Origin: Syntrophomonadaceae bacterium
Lineage (GTDB): Bacteria > Bacillota > Syntrophomonadia > Syntrophomonadales > DTU052
Direction of reading: 5' to 3'
Assembly: GCA_012728655.1 (NCBI GenBank)
Contig: JAAYEQ010000036.1
Span: 1 to 35,739 of the forward strand
Length of the DNA: 35,739 nt
Shown: one piece after another, positions 7,806 to 16,205 of the stretch
Position numbering within the stretch: the first letter of the stretch is position 1
Layout of the letters: the number at the start of each line of letters is the position of its first letter
Notes under the pieces: model-generated
What the model saw: only the letters and a program-made list of their open reading frames with translations
What the model was told of the DNA's origin: nothing
The model's database searches: none
Program-made: the position numbers and the translations under genes

Positions 7806-7876
7806 AGGCTGTAACCTCCTTAAAATTTGGGTTTGGGAGAAAGAAGTGATTGCGGGAGAAGCATGACCGACACCGG

Positions 7877-7905
7877 TTGACACCGATAAATCCATATGGT
7901 AATCT
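7877..7905 (+). promoter_or_regulatory. Promoter of the infC-rpmI-rplT operon
   Basis: TTGACA (7877-7882), a 17-base spacer and TAATCT (7900-7905). It would start an untranslated leader of roughly 135 bases. Confidence 0.65.
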
Positions 7906-7911
7906 GATTTA

Positions 7912-8040
7912 GCGAAGTCTAATACTGTTAAGTAGAGGCCCACGCTTCTCACCCTATGGTATCGCCAATAGGGTCACCAATCAAGTTTCTGCGGAGTGTA
8001 TCTTCGGAGAATGCGGGGGTATTCCCGCATTAATTATTTT
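7912..8040 (+). promoter_or_regulatory. infC leader with attenuator hairpin (L20-leader-like)
   Basis: Between the promoter and the infC ribosome-binding site lie a hairpin ACCCTAT/ATAGGGT (about 7951-7974) and then an intrinsic-terminator-like hairpin AATGCGGG/CCCGCATT (8010-8031) followed by AATTATTTT, ending right at the Shine-Dalgarno. In Firmicutes, infC-rpmI-rplT operons are commonly autoregulated by ribosomal protein L20 through a leader of this architecture. Position and the terminator are seen; the L20 assignment is inferred. Confidence 0.55.
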
Positions 8041-8049
8041 GGAGGTGAA

Positions 8050-8613
8050 TTGTTTATTAGCAAGGACTGGAGGATCAATGAGGAAATCCGGGCACGAGAG
8101 GTTAGACTGGTGGATGAAAACGGAGAACAGGTAGGAATTGTGCCCATTCGCGAAGCCCTGCAAATGGCCGAGGAAAAGGGGCTGGACCTGGTTGAGGTTG
8201 CGCCGGGAGCCAAGCCGCCGGTCTGTCGCTTGATGGACTATGGGAAATTCCGATACGAACAGAGCAAGCGGGATAAAGAGGCTCGAAAAAAGCAGAAGGT
8301 CATTACGGTCAAAGAAGTAAAGATGAGAACCAGGATCGAGGATCACGATTTTATGGTTAAGTCCCGAAATGCTCGCAAATTCTTGGATGCCGGCGACAAG
8401 GTGAAAGTCACCATTATGTTCAAGGGGCGCGAGATTTCCCACATTGATCTCGGAAAGGACTTGTGTAATAAACTCGCCGAAGAACTCAAAAATGTTGCTC
8501 TGGTTGAGAGAGAGCCAAGAGTTGAAGGGCGTAATATGGTGATGATATTGGCTCCGAGACTTGATGTTGCCAAGGGTGACAGCGCCAACAACGCCAACAA
8601 TAATGCGAGTTAA
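8050..8613 (+). CDS. infC: Translation initiation factor IF-3
   Basis: About 187 residues. It keeps the 30S subunit free and checks start-codon pairing during initiation. Seen: the N-domain ISKDWRINEEIRAREVRLVD, the linker with PPVCRLMDYGKFRYEQSKR, and the C-domain EVKMRTRIEDHDFMVKSRNA and VKVTIMFKGREISH. No ATG exists near the start. After GGAGGTGA (8041-8048) come TTG at 8050 and, two codons on, ATT at 8056, which would give a protein beginning exactly at the family's ISKD position. TTG gives very short spacing, ATT a long one. Rare start codons are a known device for infC autoregulation. The C-terminus has a short Asn-rich tail. First gene of infC-rpmI-rplT. Confidence 0.95.
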   Translation: MFISKDWRINEEIRAREVRLVDENGEQVGIVPIREALQMAEEKGLDLVEVAPGAKPPVCRLMDYGKFRYEQSKRDKEARKKQKVITVKEVKMRTRIEDHDFMVKSRNARKFLDAGDKVKVTIMFKGREISHIDLGKDLCNKLAEELKNVALVEREPRVEGRNMVMILAPRLDVAKGDSANNANNNAS

Positions 8614-8630
8614 AGGAGGATTCTTCTTAA

Positions 8631-8828
8631 ATGCCTAAGATGAAAACCCATCGCGGAGCCGCCAAGCGTTTTAAGAAAACCGGCAAGGGCAAGATTAAGC
8701 GGGCGTGCGCATTTCACAGCCACCTGCTGTCTTCCAAAACCTCCAAACGCAAGAGAAGACTGCGTAAGGGTGGTTATACCAGCGCAGCCGATACCGCCAA
8801 AGTGGCGCAGCTGATCCCTTACAAATAA
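8631..8828 (+). CDS. rpmI: 50S ribosomal protein L35
   Basis: 65 residues, highly basic. It begins [20 protein letters not shown], the standard L35 start, and contains [24 protein letters not shown] lies upstream of ATG 8631. It sits 17 bases after infC and 19 before rplT, so it is in the same operon and presumably under the same leader control. L35 binds 23S rRNA in the large subunit. Confidence 0.98.
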   Translation: MPKMKTHRGAAKRFKKTGKGKIKRACAFHSHLLSSKTSKRKRRLRKGGYTSAADTAKVAQLIPYK

Positions 8829-8847
8829 ATAAGGAGGTTGTTAGATT

Positions 8848-9201
8848 ATGCCGAGAGTAAAGCGCGGAACGACCACCCGCAGAAGACATAAAAAGATCCT
8901 CAAGCTGGCCAAAGGGTATCGGGGAGGCAAGTCCAAACTGTTTCGGGTTGCCAACCAGCAGGTGTTGAAGAGCTACAACTACGCCTATGCACATCGCAGA
9001 CTCAGGAAAAGAGATTTCCGCAAGCTGTGGATTGCCCGCATAAATGCGGCGGCTCGTAATAACGGGCTTAATTATAGCAGGATGATCTACGGCTTAAAGT
9101 CGGCGGGAGTTGAGATTAACCGCAAAGTTCTGGCGGAAATGGCTGTGAGCGATCCCCAGGCTTTTTCCAAATTGGCTGAACTGGCGAAAAACAATCTTTA
9201 A
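8848..9201 (+). CDS. rplT: 50S ribosomal protein L20
   Basis: 117 residues, the usual length. It begins [20 protein letters not shown] and contains [38 protein letters not shown] and [11 protein letters not shown], all L20 hallmarks. AAGGAGG precedes the ATG. L20 is needed early in 50S assembly and in Firmicutes represses its own operon by binding the infC leader. A terminator follows 29 bases after the stop. Confidence 0.98.
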   Translation: MPRVKRGTTTRRRHKKILKLAKGYRGGKSKLFRVANQQVLKSYNYAYAHRRLRKRDFRKLWIARINAAARNNGLNYSRMIYGLKSAGVEINRKVLAEMAVSDPQAFSKLAELAKNNL

Positions 9202-9230
9202 GTTACAGAAAAAAGGTGATAAAATAAATA

Positions 9231-9252
9231 AGGCACCCTGGCGGTGCCTTTT
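9231..9252 (+). terminator. Terminator of infC-rpmI-rplT
   Basis: AGGCACC (9231-9237) pairs with GGTGCCT (9243-9249), followed by TTTT. A second hairpin, CTGCACA/TGTGCAG (9257-9279), lies just after it without a T tract. From there to 9440 I see nothing else recognisable, including no c-di-AMP riboswitch signature for ktrA. Confidence 0.85.
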
Positions 9253-9440
9253 AATTCTGCACAAAAACAGCTTGTGCAGTATAAGCGGCTGCAAAAAATG
9301 TACTGCAAGACATACCTGTCGACGGCGAAACTTGAGCGAGAAATAATACTGATAGTTCAGGTTCGGAGACACCGTTGCCGGTAATACCGCGAGAGTTCAC
9401 ACAGGCTCTAGGCTGCCATTACTGACTGGGAGGCAGGGAC

Positions 9441-10094
9441 TTGAAGAAAAAGCAGTTTGCAGTGATTGGTATGGGACGGTTTGGGAGCAGTGTTGCTCGG
9501 GCCCTTTACCAGATGGGTTATGATGTTATGGTTATCGACCTGGACGAGGAAATCATTGATGAATTAAAAGATGAAGTTACTTATGGAATCACCGCCGATG
9601 CCCAGGAAGAAAGAGTGCTGGAGAGTCTGGGAATTCGCAACTTTGATGTAGTAATTGTGGCCATCGGCAATGACATACAGGCCAGCATACTGATTACCCT
9701 GACCCTTAAGGAAATGGGAGTACAGAAAGTGGTAGCCAAGGCCATTGATGAGCGACATGGCCGGGTACTCGAAAAACTGGGTGCAGACAAGATTGTGTAT
9801 CCCGAAAGGGATATGGGTGAAAAACTGGCCCACTACCTGGTAAGTGCCAATCTCCTGGATTATATCGAGATTTCTGACAAATACAGCCTCTCCGAGGTTA
9901 CGGTACCAAGCTTTATGGCGCAGAAATCCTTGAAACAGGTAAACCTTCGTGTAAAATACGGGGTCAATGTGATTGCGATCAAAAGAGGGGATAAACTTAT
10001 TGTAGCTCCTCCCGGAGAAGAGGTTCTCCATCCTGACGATGTGCTGATATGTATCGGCCTGACTCAGGATCTGGACAGGTTTGCCTCGATGTAG
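9441..10094 (+). CDS. ktrA: KtrA-type potassium channel regulatory subunit (RCK)
   Basis: 217 residues, starting at TTG with GGGAGG upstream. The N-terminal RCK_N Rossmann domain shows FAVIGMGRFGSSVARAL (G10, G12, G15) and VIDLDEE (D33, D35), the nucleotide-binding pattern. The C-terminal RCK_C domain (about 135-217) shows SLSEVTVPSFMAQKSLKQVN and GDKLIVAPPGEEVLHPDDVL, where Firmicute KtrA binds c-di-AMP. It forms a cytoplasmic octameric ring that gates the KtrB pore with ATP or ADP. ktrB follows directly, giving a complete KtrAB potassium uptake system. Confidence 0.92.
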   Translation: MKKKQFAVIGMGRFGSSVARALYQMGYDVMVIDLDEEIIDELKDEVTYGITADAQEERVLESLGIRNFDVVIVAIGNDIQASILITLTLKEMGVQKVVAKAIDERHGRVLEKLGADKIVYPERDMGEKLAHYLVSANLLDYIEISDKYSLSEVTVPSFMAQKSLKQVNLRVKYGVNVIAIKRGDKLIVAPPGEEVLHPDDVLICIGLTQDLDRFASM

Positions 10095-10181
10095 GTGCAG
10101 GCCGGCTATGTTCGTTGGGAACCGCGGACCCGGATTGTTACCGGCAAGAACGGCTTAAATTGATTGATTGCGAGGCCTGTC

Positions 10182-11531
10182 GTGTTAAGACAAATGCAGT
10201 CCAAGAAGGCATTAACCCCGGCACAGTTGATAGTATTGACTTATATTGCCCTGATTCTGGCAGGCACACTGCTCCTCTACCTTCCTTTCGCGTTGAAATC
10301 CGGCGATTACAAAAACCTGCTGGACGCCCTTTTTACCGCTACCAGTGCCGTATGTGTGACGGGATTGACGGTTGTTGATACCGGAACTTTTTACAGCTCG
10401 TTTGGCCATGCGGTTATACTGCTCCTGATCCAAATCGGGGGTCTGGGGCTTATCACTGTCACCACCTTTTATGCCCTGTTGTTGGGCAAAAGGATTGGAC
10501 TTCGGGAACGGGTGGTGCTGAAGCAGGCTCTCAAAAGTGACACCCTCGGGGGGGTGGTTCGCCTGGCCCGTGCTATTCTGATGATTACCCTGGCAACTGA
10601 AGCTATTGGCGCCGCTCTCCTTACCGCCGCCTTTCTCAAGTATTTCCCTGCGGACAAAGCCCTATGGTATGGTATTTTTCATGCGGTTTCCGCCTTTTGC
10701 AACTCAGGATTCGATATCCTGGGGCAGGAGTATTACGCCTATTCCAGCCTGATCCCCCTGCAGCAGGACAAGTTGGTTCTGATGATTATCGCAGTACTTA
10801 TTGTCCTTGGGGGTCTGGGTTTTACAGTAATACTGGATGTATTGAAAAAGAAGCGGTTTGACCGGCTGTCATTGCACAGTAAACTGGTCATTGTAAGTTC
10901 GGTTGTGCTGATACTTTTCGGAATGGTGTTCTTTTTCTTTACCGAGTCCGGGACTTTGTGGGGGCAAATGGGGGTCGCAGACCGTCTGACGAATTCGCTA
11001 TTCTTGAGCGTTACATCGAGAACGGCCGGGTTTACCACCGTTGATATTAATCAGGCTGTCCCTGCTACCTGGATGGTTCTAATACTGTTGATGTTCATCG
11101 GGGCTTCACCGGCCGGAACCGGAAGCGGTATCAAGACCACCACCTTTGCGGTTCTCTTTTTGGCTGCCAAATCCAGGATGCAGGCCCAGGGAGATTTGGT
11201 GGTTTACAATCGACGCATCGATAACGATACGGTTACCAGGGCCATGACCGTAACGGTGGTGGCGATTGGGGTCCTGTTCGGTGGCGCTATCCTTCTGAGC
11301 CTGTTGGATCCTCATGATATAATGAAGCTCATTTTGGAGGTTTTTGCCGGTTTTGGAACCGGCCTCAGCACCGGGATTACCCCTGATTTAGAGGCCGGGG
11401 CCAAGATGGTGTTGATATTTTTGATGTTCTTTGGCCGACTGGGCCCGTTAACCTTGGGATTTGCCCTGCTTGAACGCAGCGCCCGCAAAGAACACATCAA
11501 GTTCCCGCAGGGCAATGTGATTATCGGTTAG
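10182..11531 (+). CDS. ktrB: KtrB/TrkH-type potassium transporter subunit
   Basis: About 449 residues with 8-10 membrane helices: the ion pore of the Ktr system. The four degenerate selectivity-filter loops are visible: TSAVCVTGLTVVD, AVSAFCNSGFDI, SVTSRTAGFTTVD and GFGTGLSTGITPD, each with its filter Gly. Start GTG 10182 is preferred because GAGG lies six bases upstream. TTG 10164 and ATG 10194 are alternatives in the same frame. It follows ktrA by about 87 bases and is likely cotranscribed. No terminator separates it from the rRNA methylase gene. Confidence 0.92.
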   Translation: MLRQMQSKKALTPAQLIVLTYIALILAGTLLLYLPFALKSGDYKNLLDALFTATSAVCVTGLTVVDTGTFYSSFGHAVILLLIQIGGLGLITVTTFYALLLGKRIGLRERVVLKQALKSDTLGGVVRLARAILMITLATEAIGAALLTAAFLKYFPADKALWYGIFHAVSAFCNSGFDILGQEYYAYSSLIPLQQDKLVLMIIAVLIVLGGLGFTVILDVLKKKRFDRLSLHSKLVIVSSVVLILFGMVFFFFTESGTLWGQMGVADRLTNSLFLSVTSRTAGFTTVDINQAVPATWMVLILLMFIGASPAGTGSGIKTTTFAVLFLAAKSRMQAQGDLVVYNRRIDNDTVTRAMTVTVVAIGVLFGGAILLSLLDPHDIMKLILEVFAGFGTGLSTGITPDLEAGAKMVLIFLMFFGRLGPLTLGFALLERSARKEHIKFPQGNVIIG

Positions 11532-11587
11532 AAGGATAACCGATGCGAAGCGCAATGGCATCGTAATGAAGGGTGAGTCAAGCCGTT

Positions 11588-12388
11588 ATGCAAAGGCCGG
11601 AAGATTTAAAGCTTATCACCTCCCGGGACAATCCGGTATTCAAACTGGCCCGGAGTCTGGGGAGCCGTAAGGGCCGGGAAAAGACCGGCAAGTTCCTGGT
11701 TGAAGGGGTAAAGCTGGTCAAGGAGGCCCTGGCGCACCCAGAGCTGGTGGAGACAATTCTGGTCAGCGATGCCGTCAGGGAATCCCTGGTCGACGATCTC
11801 CTTAATTACGGGATTCCCCTGGTAAGGATCTCCTCCGGGCTGGCTCAAACCCTGGCGGAGACCGAAACTACCCAGGGGGTATGGGCAATTTGCAGGCGTC
11901 CGGAATGGGGCGGGGTGGAGGAGACTGCCTCCCTTGATTTTATACTGGTAATGGTCCAAATACAGGATCCCGGCAACCTGGGAACCATGCTGCGCACTGC
12001 CTGGGCGGTCGGAGTGCAGGCGGTTTTGTTAACCGCGGGCAGTGTTGATGTATATAACCCCAAAGTCATACGCTCCGCTATGGGGGCCACTTTTAATCTG
12101 CCGATATATACCGGCGTTTCGCTGTCGGATGTTGAAGGGCTGCGGAAACAGGGCTTTCGGGTCCTGGCCTGCGATCCCCGGGGGGAGATGAGCCTCTTTC
12201 AAAGCGACCTGCAGGGTAAACTGACAATTGTGATGGGCAATGAGGGGCAGGGGCTATCGCCGGATTGGAAGAGGGCTGCGGATCATCTGCTGAAAATACC
12301 GCTGGCGGCAGAAGTGGAATCCTTAAACGTGGCCGTGGCCTGCGGCATAATTCTGTACGAGGCCTACCGCCAGCGAAACCGCCCGTGA
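11588..12388 (+). CDS. SpoU/TrmH-family 23S rRNA 2'-O-methyltransferase
   Basis: About 266 residues. The N-terminal SpoU substrate-binding domain (ITSRDNPVFKLARSL, KTGKFLVEGVKLVKEAL) is followed by the SpoU methyltransferase knot domain with its three motifs: VQIQDPGNLGTMLRTAWAVG, VMGNEGQGLSPDW and IPLAAEVESLNVAVACGIIL. Such enzymes use S-adenosylmethionine to methylate ribose 2'-OH in 23S rRNA (RlmB/TsnR/YsgA group). The exact target nucleotide cannot be read from sequence. The start is uncertain: ATG 11588 has a distant AAGGGTGA, and GTG 11573 has no spacing at all. Such a methylase just upstream of pheST is a common Firmicute arrangement. After it, 12389-12519 holds an inverted repeat (GAGGTT/AACCTC around 12470-12511) but no clear terminator. 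Confidence 0.9.
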   Translation: MQRPEDLKLITSRDNPVFKLARSLGSRKGREKTGKFLVEGVKLVKEALAHPELVETILVSDAVRESLVDDLLNYGIPLVRISSGLAQTLAETETTQGVWAICRRPEWGGVEETASLDFILVMVQIQDPGNLGTMLRTAWAVGVQAVLLTAGSVDVYNPKVIRSAMGATFNLPIYTGVSLSDVEGLRKQGFRVLACDPRGEMSLFQSDLQGKLTIVMGNEGQGLSPDWKRAADHLLKIPLAAEVESLNVAVACGIILYEAYRQRNRP

Positions 12389-12519
12389 CCGCGGTAAGAA
12401 AGACTAATAAAGCCAAGGATTGATTTACATAATTTGCCGTAAATACTAATCCGATAGCAACAAAGAACGGAGGTTGGTTTGCACACGGTGGCTGCTTTAG
12501 GTCCGAACCTCACGGTTCC

Positions 12520-12548
12520 TTGTACCTCGGGGATGCGTATGCTATAAT
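12520..12548 (+). promoter_or_regulatory. Promoter upstream of the small ORF and pheST T-box
   Basis: TTGTAC (12520-12525), 17 bases, then a perfect TATAAT (12543-12548). A second weaker candidate, TTGAGT-17-TACTAT (about 12616-12644), lies closer to the T-box. Confidence 0.65.
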
Positions 12549-12583
12549 CAGTTCAAACCAAAATAAAAGGGGTGGACCGGCGG

Positions 12584-12676
12584 ATGTGCGGGTACGCCAA
12601 AGTATTTTGGGAGCTATTTGAGTCCTCGGGATTAATAGTTTACTATCTTTGGTACAGGATGTTCATGTATCAATAA
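12584..12676 (+). CDS. YqzL-like small protein (30 residues) ahead of the pheST T-box
   Basis: ATG 12584 follows AAGGGGTGG with about 8 bases spacing and lies 36 bases after a perfect TATAAT. The 30-residue product contains FWELFESSGLIVYYLWYRMF. The pattern W-x-x-F-x-x-(S/T)-G-x-I-x-x-Y-L-x-Y is what I remember of the YqzL family, small Firmicute proteins of unknown function. The stop TAA overlaps the point where T-box stem I begins, so the ORF is in the same leader transcript. It could be a real microprotein or a leader peptide. Identification is by pattern memory, hence moderate confidence. Confidence 0.5.
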   Translation: MCGYAKVFWELFESSGLIVYYLWYRMFMYQ

Positions 12677-12905
12677 AGACGAGGATCAGGACTAGTAATC
12701 TGCTGGAAACCATCCAGGGAGACGGTGCCGTGACTGCAAGCACGTCTGGTGAAAGGCAGATGAATTCACCTGGGAGTTGGCGGCTGAACCGTTAGCAGTA
12801 GGCTGTCCCGGAACCTTTCCGTTATCAGGGTTAAAGTGAGCCGTAAGGCTAAATAGGGTGGTACCGCGGAAGAGAGCTTTCGTCCCCATAGGATGAAAGC
12901 TCTTA
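12677..12905 (+). promoter_or_regulatory. T-box riboswitch (Phe) controlling pheST
   Basis: The T-box motif AGGGTGGTACCGCG (12855-12868) is exact and would pair with the tRNA acceptor end. The terminator stem AGAGCTTTCGTCC (12873-12885) pairs with GGATGAAAGCTCT (12891-12903) with one G.T pair; the antiterminator uses the T-box instead. Stem I spans about 12677-12790. The specifier is read as TTC (12765-12767, in GATGAATTCACC), matching tRNA-Phe. Uncharged tRNA-Phe should allow readthrough into pheS, whose start lies 25 bases beyond. Confidence 0.95.
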
Positions 12906-12927
12906 GTATTATAGAGGGGGTTTGGTG

Positions 12928-13950
12928 GTGCACAACAAACTGGAACAGATAGCAAAGGAAGCCGAAGAAAAGATTAAGGCGGCTTCGAACCTGGAAGCAT
13001 TGAAGAATTGTCGGGTGGAGTACCTGGGGCGCAAAGGCGAGATAACTGCCGTTCTGCGCAGCCTAAAAGATCTGCCTCCGGAGGAGCGGGCTGCGGTGGG
13101 GCAGGCGGCCAACCGGGTACGGGATCACCTGGAAGAATTGATTGAGTCGAAAACTCAGGAACTCAATGCTCGGGCCTTACAGGAGCGATTGATGCAGGAA
13201 AAGCTGGATGTTACTCTTCCCGGTACTCCCAGGGTATACGGGGGGAAGCACCCGTTAACCCTGGTCAGGGAGGAAATTGAAAACATATTCCTGGGATTGG
13301 GATTTGAAATAGTTGAAGGACCCGAGGTTGAGCTTGACTACTACAATTTCGAAGCCCTTAATATGCCTGCGGATCATCCGGCCCGGGATATGCAGGACTC
13401 CTTCTACATGAGCGACCAGGTCCTGCTCAGAACCCATACCTCTCCCGGCCAGGTGAGGACGATGGAGCAGAAAAACCCGGCATTGCCCATCAAGATAATT
13501 ATTCCCGGCCGGGTATATAGACGGGATGATGATGCCACCCATTCCCCGATGTTTCACCAGGTAGAGGGATTGTACATCGGGGAGCGGGTAACCTTTGCCG
13601 ACTTGAAGGGCATCCTGATGCTGTTTGCCCAAAAGGTTTTCGGGCAGGATGTCAGAGTAAGGTTCAGGCCCAGTTATTTCCCATTTACAGAACCCAGCGC
13701 GGAAATGGACATTTCCTGCGTCATATGCGGCGGAATCGGCTGTCGCACTTGCTCCAATACCGGATGGCTGGAAATACTGGGCTCGGGGATGGTACACCCC
13801 AATGTGCTGCGGGCCGGCGGCTACGACCCGGAAAAGGTAACCGGTTTTGCCTTTGGCATGGGAATAGAGCGAATCGCCATGTTGAAGTTCGGGATCGACG
13901 ACCTGCGCCTCTTTTTTGATAATGATATCCGGTTTCTGGCGCAGTTTTAA
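12928..13950 (+). CDS. pheS: Phenylalanyl-tRNA synthetase alpha subunit
   Basis: 340 residues. GTG 12928 is chosen because AGAGGGGG ends seven bases upstream; GTG 12925 and TTG 12922 lie too close to it. An N-terminal coiled coil (1-85, contacts tRNA) precedes the class II core with [34 protein letters not shown] (motif 2), [14 protein letters not shown], the [16 protein letters not shown] segment and the [15 protein letters not shown] motif 3. A Cys cluster, C264-x2-C267-x4-C272-x2-C275 ([12 protein letters not shown]), may bind zinc and occurs in many Firmicute PheS. It forms the alpha2-beta2 enzyme with PheT and is controlled by the upstream Phe T-box. Confidence 0.98.
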   Translation: MHNKLEQIAKEAEEKIKAASNLEALKNCRVEYLGRKGEITAVLRSLKDLPPEERAAVGQAANRVRDHLEELIESKTQELNARALQERLMQEKLDVTLPGTPRVYGGKHPLTLVREEIENIFLGLGFEIVEGPEVELDYYNFEALNMPADHPARDMQDSFYMSDQVLLRTHTSPGQVRTMEQKNPALPIKIIIPGRVYRRDDDATHSPMFHQVEGLYIGERVTFADLKGILMLFAQKVFGQDVRVRFRPSYFPFTEPSAEMDISCVICGGIGCRTCSNTGWLEILGSGMVHPNVLRAGGYDPEKVTGFAFGMGIERIAMLKFGIDDLRLFFDNDIRFLAQF

Positions 13951-14049
13951 AAGCGTTTGTGCGATTCCGTCAGGGGAGCCACCGGAATTGACCGGGGAAG
14001 GACCCCAAAATAAAACCTTAATTAAAGTAGTTTAAGGGGGAATAACCGT

Positions 14050-16107
14050 ATGCGGTTGCCGCTGGAGTGGTTAAGGGATTACATCGAGATTGATATGTCG
14101 GCTGAGGAACTGGCTCACAGATTGACCATGGCCGGACTGGCAGTGGAAAACATAGAAAAAGTGGAGAATGATACCATCCTGGAACTGGATCTGACACCCA
14201 ACCGGGGTGACTGTCTGGGAATCATCAACGTGGCGCGCGAGGTGGCGGCCATAACCGAAAAACCCCTCGAAATTCCCCGGGTCAAACCTGATGAGATTGA
14301 TGAGAAAATCGAGGATTTTATTAGAATAACCATCGAGTCCGACATGTGTAAGAGATACAGCGCCCGGGTTATGAAGAATGTACGAGTGGAACCGTCCCCG
14401 GCCTGGATGCAGGAGCGGCTTCTGAAAGCCGGCATCAGACCGATAAACAACGTGGTTGATGTAACCAACTACGTTATGCTGGAAACCAATCAACCGATGC
14501 ATGCCTTCGATTACGACTTGTTGGAAGGGAAACAGATTATAGTGCGCGAAGCCCGCCCCGGGGAGGAACTGGTAACCCTTGACGGCACCAGGAGAGAACT
14601 TGAGCCCGGGATGCTGGTCATCGCCGATGCAAAAAAACCGGTGGCCCTGGCCGGGGTTATGGGAGGGGAGAGTTCCGAAATCAGGGAAGGGACTACGACC
14701 ATCCTCCTGGAATCGGCCAAATTTGACGGAATCAGCATCCGGAGAACCTCCAGGAAAGTAGGGCTTCGGACCGAGTCCTCCATGAGATTTGAAAAGGGAG
14801 TGGACATCGGCGGAGTAGTCCAGGCCCTTGATCGGGCCGCTCATTTGCTGGAAATACTGGGGGCTGGTGAAGTGGTGCAGGGGGTTTGTGACGTTTATCC
14901 TCACCCCCAACCGGAAACTGCTGTACGGCTGCGGCTGGATAGGGTCAACCATGTACTGGGGACCGATATTACACCGGCTGAGATTGAGGGATATCTCAGG
15001 AGGCTGGGCTTTCCGGTGGAGGTTCAGGGTTCCGAGTTGGTGGCGTCTATACCTTCTTACCGTCCGGACCTGGCGATTGAGGAGGATCTGATTGAAGAGG
15101 TGGCCCGCCTGCACGGGTACGACAATATCTCCTCCGAGTTGAAACCGGCGGTTCCCACCCATGGATACCGTACCGACTACCAGATATTCAAAGACCGGCT
15201 GCTGGGTTATGCCGCCCACAGGATGCGCGAGGTGATTACGTACAGCTTTATAAATCCGCGCTGGTTGGATATTCTGGAGGTTCCGCAAGGCCATCGTCTG
15301 CGCAGCACCGTCCGGTTGGCCAACCCGTTTTCAGAAGAGCAGGGGATAATGCGGACCACCCTGTTGCCGAGTCTTCTGGACGTAGCCGCCCGCAATTTAT
15401 CTCGCCGCAATGAGGATCTGGCCATTTTTGAGCTGGGCAGTGTTTATTGGCCCCGGGAATCTGAACTGCTGCCGCAGGAAGCCCCGATGATGGCCGGCCT
15501 GGTTACCGGAAAGGTCCCGGGCGGATGGCAGGGCAAAGGCGGTGAGATGGACTTTTTCTTCCTCAAGGGGATCGTTGAGGAGCTGTTCGCCAGGTTGCAC
15601 CTTGAGGGAGTGAAGTTTAATCCATCGGTGCCGGAGCACTCCTATCACCCCGGACGATACGCCGTCATTACGGCGGGTGACAGAATAATCGGCTCCATTG
15701 GCGAGATCCACCCCCTGGTTTTGGAGAAGCTCGACATCGAGAGCAGGGTTTGCGCTTTTGAGATCGATGTCAATCAACTCTATGAAGCAGTATCGCGCTC
15801 GCACCATCAGGTTCGGGGGATTTCCAGGTACCCCGCGGTTAAACGGGACCTGGCCCTGGTCGTTTCCGAGGAGGTGAATGCCGCCGACCTGGCGGAGACC
15901 ATAAAGAAAGCGGGGACGGATCTCCTGATCAGGGTTGATCTGTTTGATGTCTATCGATCACCTCAGTTGGGTGAGGGTAAAAAGAGCCTTGCTTTCGCCC
16001 TTACCTTTCAGTCGTACGAGCATACGTTGCAGGATGAAGAGATCAACCGCATCATCAACGGGATCCTGGAAAAGGCGGGCGAAGTCTTTGGAGCCCGCAT
16101 AAGGTAA
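14050..16107 (+). CDS. pheT: Phenylalanyl-tRNA synthetase beta subunit, short form lacking the N-terminal tRNA-binding domain
   Basis: 685 residues, against about 790-810 for the usual bacterial PheT. ATG 14050 follows AAGGGGG. The first B1 piece (RLPLEWLRDYIEIDMSAEEL, then AGLAVENIEKV) runs straight at residues 38-48 into DTILELDLTPNRGDCLGI, which normally comes about 115 residues later. The EMAP-like OB-fold domain that sits between them is absent, with no frame break. The rest is present: B3/B4 editing (about 105-280, YSARVMKNV, PINNVVDVTNYVMLE), B5 (about 295-370), the catalytic-like core (about 375-585) and FDX-ACB (about 593-685, ISRYPAVKRDLALVV). Catalysis and editing should remain. 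It follows pheS by 99 bases in the same T-box operon. Confidence 0.95.
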   Translation: MRLPLEWLRDYIEIDMSAEELAHRLTMAGLAVENIEKVENDTILELDLTPNRGDCLGIINVAREVAAITEKPLEIPRVKPDEIDEKIEDFIRITIESDMCKRYSARVMKNVRVEPSPAWMQERLLKAGIRPINNVVDVTNYVMLETNQPMHAFDYDLLEGKQIIVREARPGEELVTLDGTRRELEPGMLVIADAKKPVALAGVMGGESSEIREGTTTILLESAKFDGISIRRTSRKVGLRTESSMRFEKGVDIGGVVQALDRAAHLLEILGAGEVVQGVCDVYPHPQPETAVRLRLDRVNHVLGTDITPAEIEGYLRRLGFPVEVQGSELVASIPSYRPDLAIEEDLIEEVARLHGYDNISSELKPAVPTHGYRTDYQIFKDRLLGYAAHRMREVITYSFINPRWLDILEVPQGHRLRSTVRLANPFSEEQGIMRTTLLPSLLDVAARNLSRRNEDLAIFELGSVYWPRESELLPQEAPMMAGLVTGKVPGGWQGKGGEMDFFFLKGIVEELFARLHLEGVKFNPSVPEHSYHPGRYAVITAGDRIIGSIGEIHPLVLEKLDIESRVCAFEIDVNQLYEAVSRSHHQVRGISRYPAVKRDLALVVSEEVNAADLAETIKKAGTDLLIRVDLFDVYRSPQLGEGKKSLAFALTFQSYEHTLQDEEINRIINGILEKAGEVFGARIR

Positions 16108-16182
16108 TACGGTACGGTGCAAGGTCGATCATTGCTTGCATCATCTCCGCCGGTTTGGAGCCCGCATAAAGTGACACGATAC
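16087..16182 (+). repeat. Direct repeat of the pheT 3' end
   Basis: TTTGGAGCCCGCATAA at 16087-16102 recurs at 16154-16169. The following bases also match imperfectly (GGTAATACGGTAC against AGTGACACGATAC), about 29 bases in total, 67 apart. The first copy encodes the last residues of PheT (GARIR and stop). Confidence 0.7.
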
Positions 16183-16205
16183 AGGAGGGATTGACGCCCT
16201 CCTGT
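16181..16205 (+). terminator. Hairpin terminator after pheT
   Basis: ACAGGAGGG (16181-16189) and CCCTCCTGT (16197-16205) form a perfect 9-bp stem, followed by AAGTTTATTCTT. Confidence 0.65.

Noticed and set aside
9253-9440. Possible c-di-AMP (ydaO-type) riboswitch before ktrA
   Set aside because: Looked for because such elements precede ktr genes, but the conserved segments are not present.
14071-15294. 407-residue minus-strand ORF inside pheT
   Set aside because: A shadow of pheT codon bias; no ribosome-binding site or domain.
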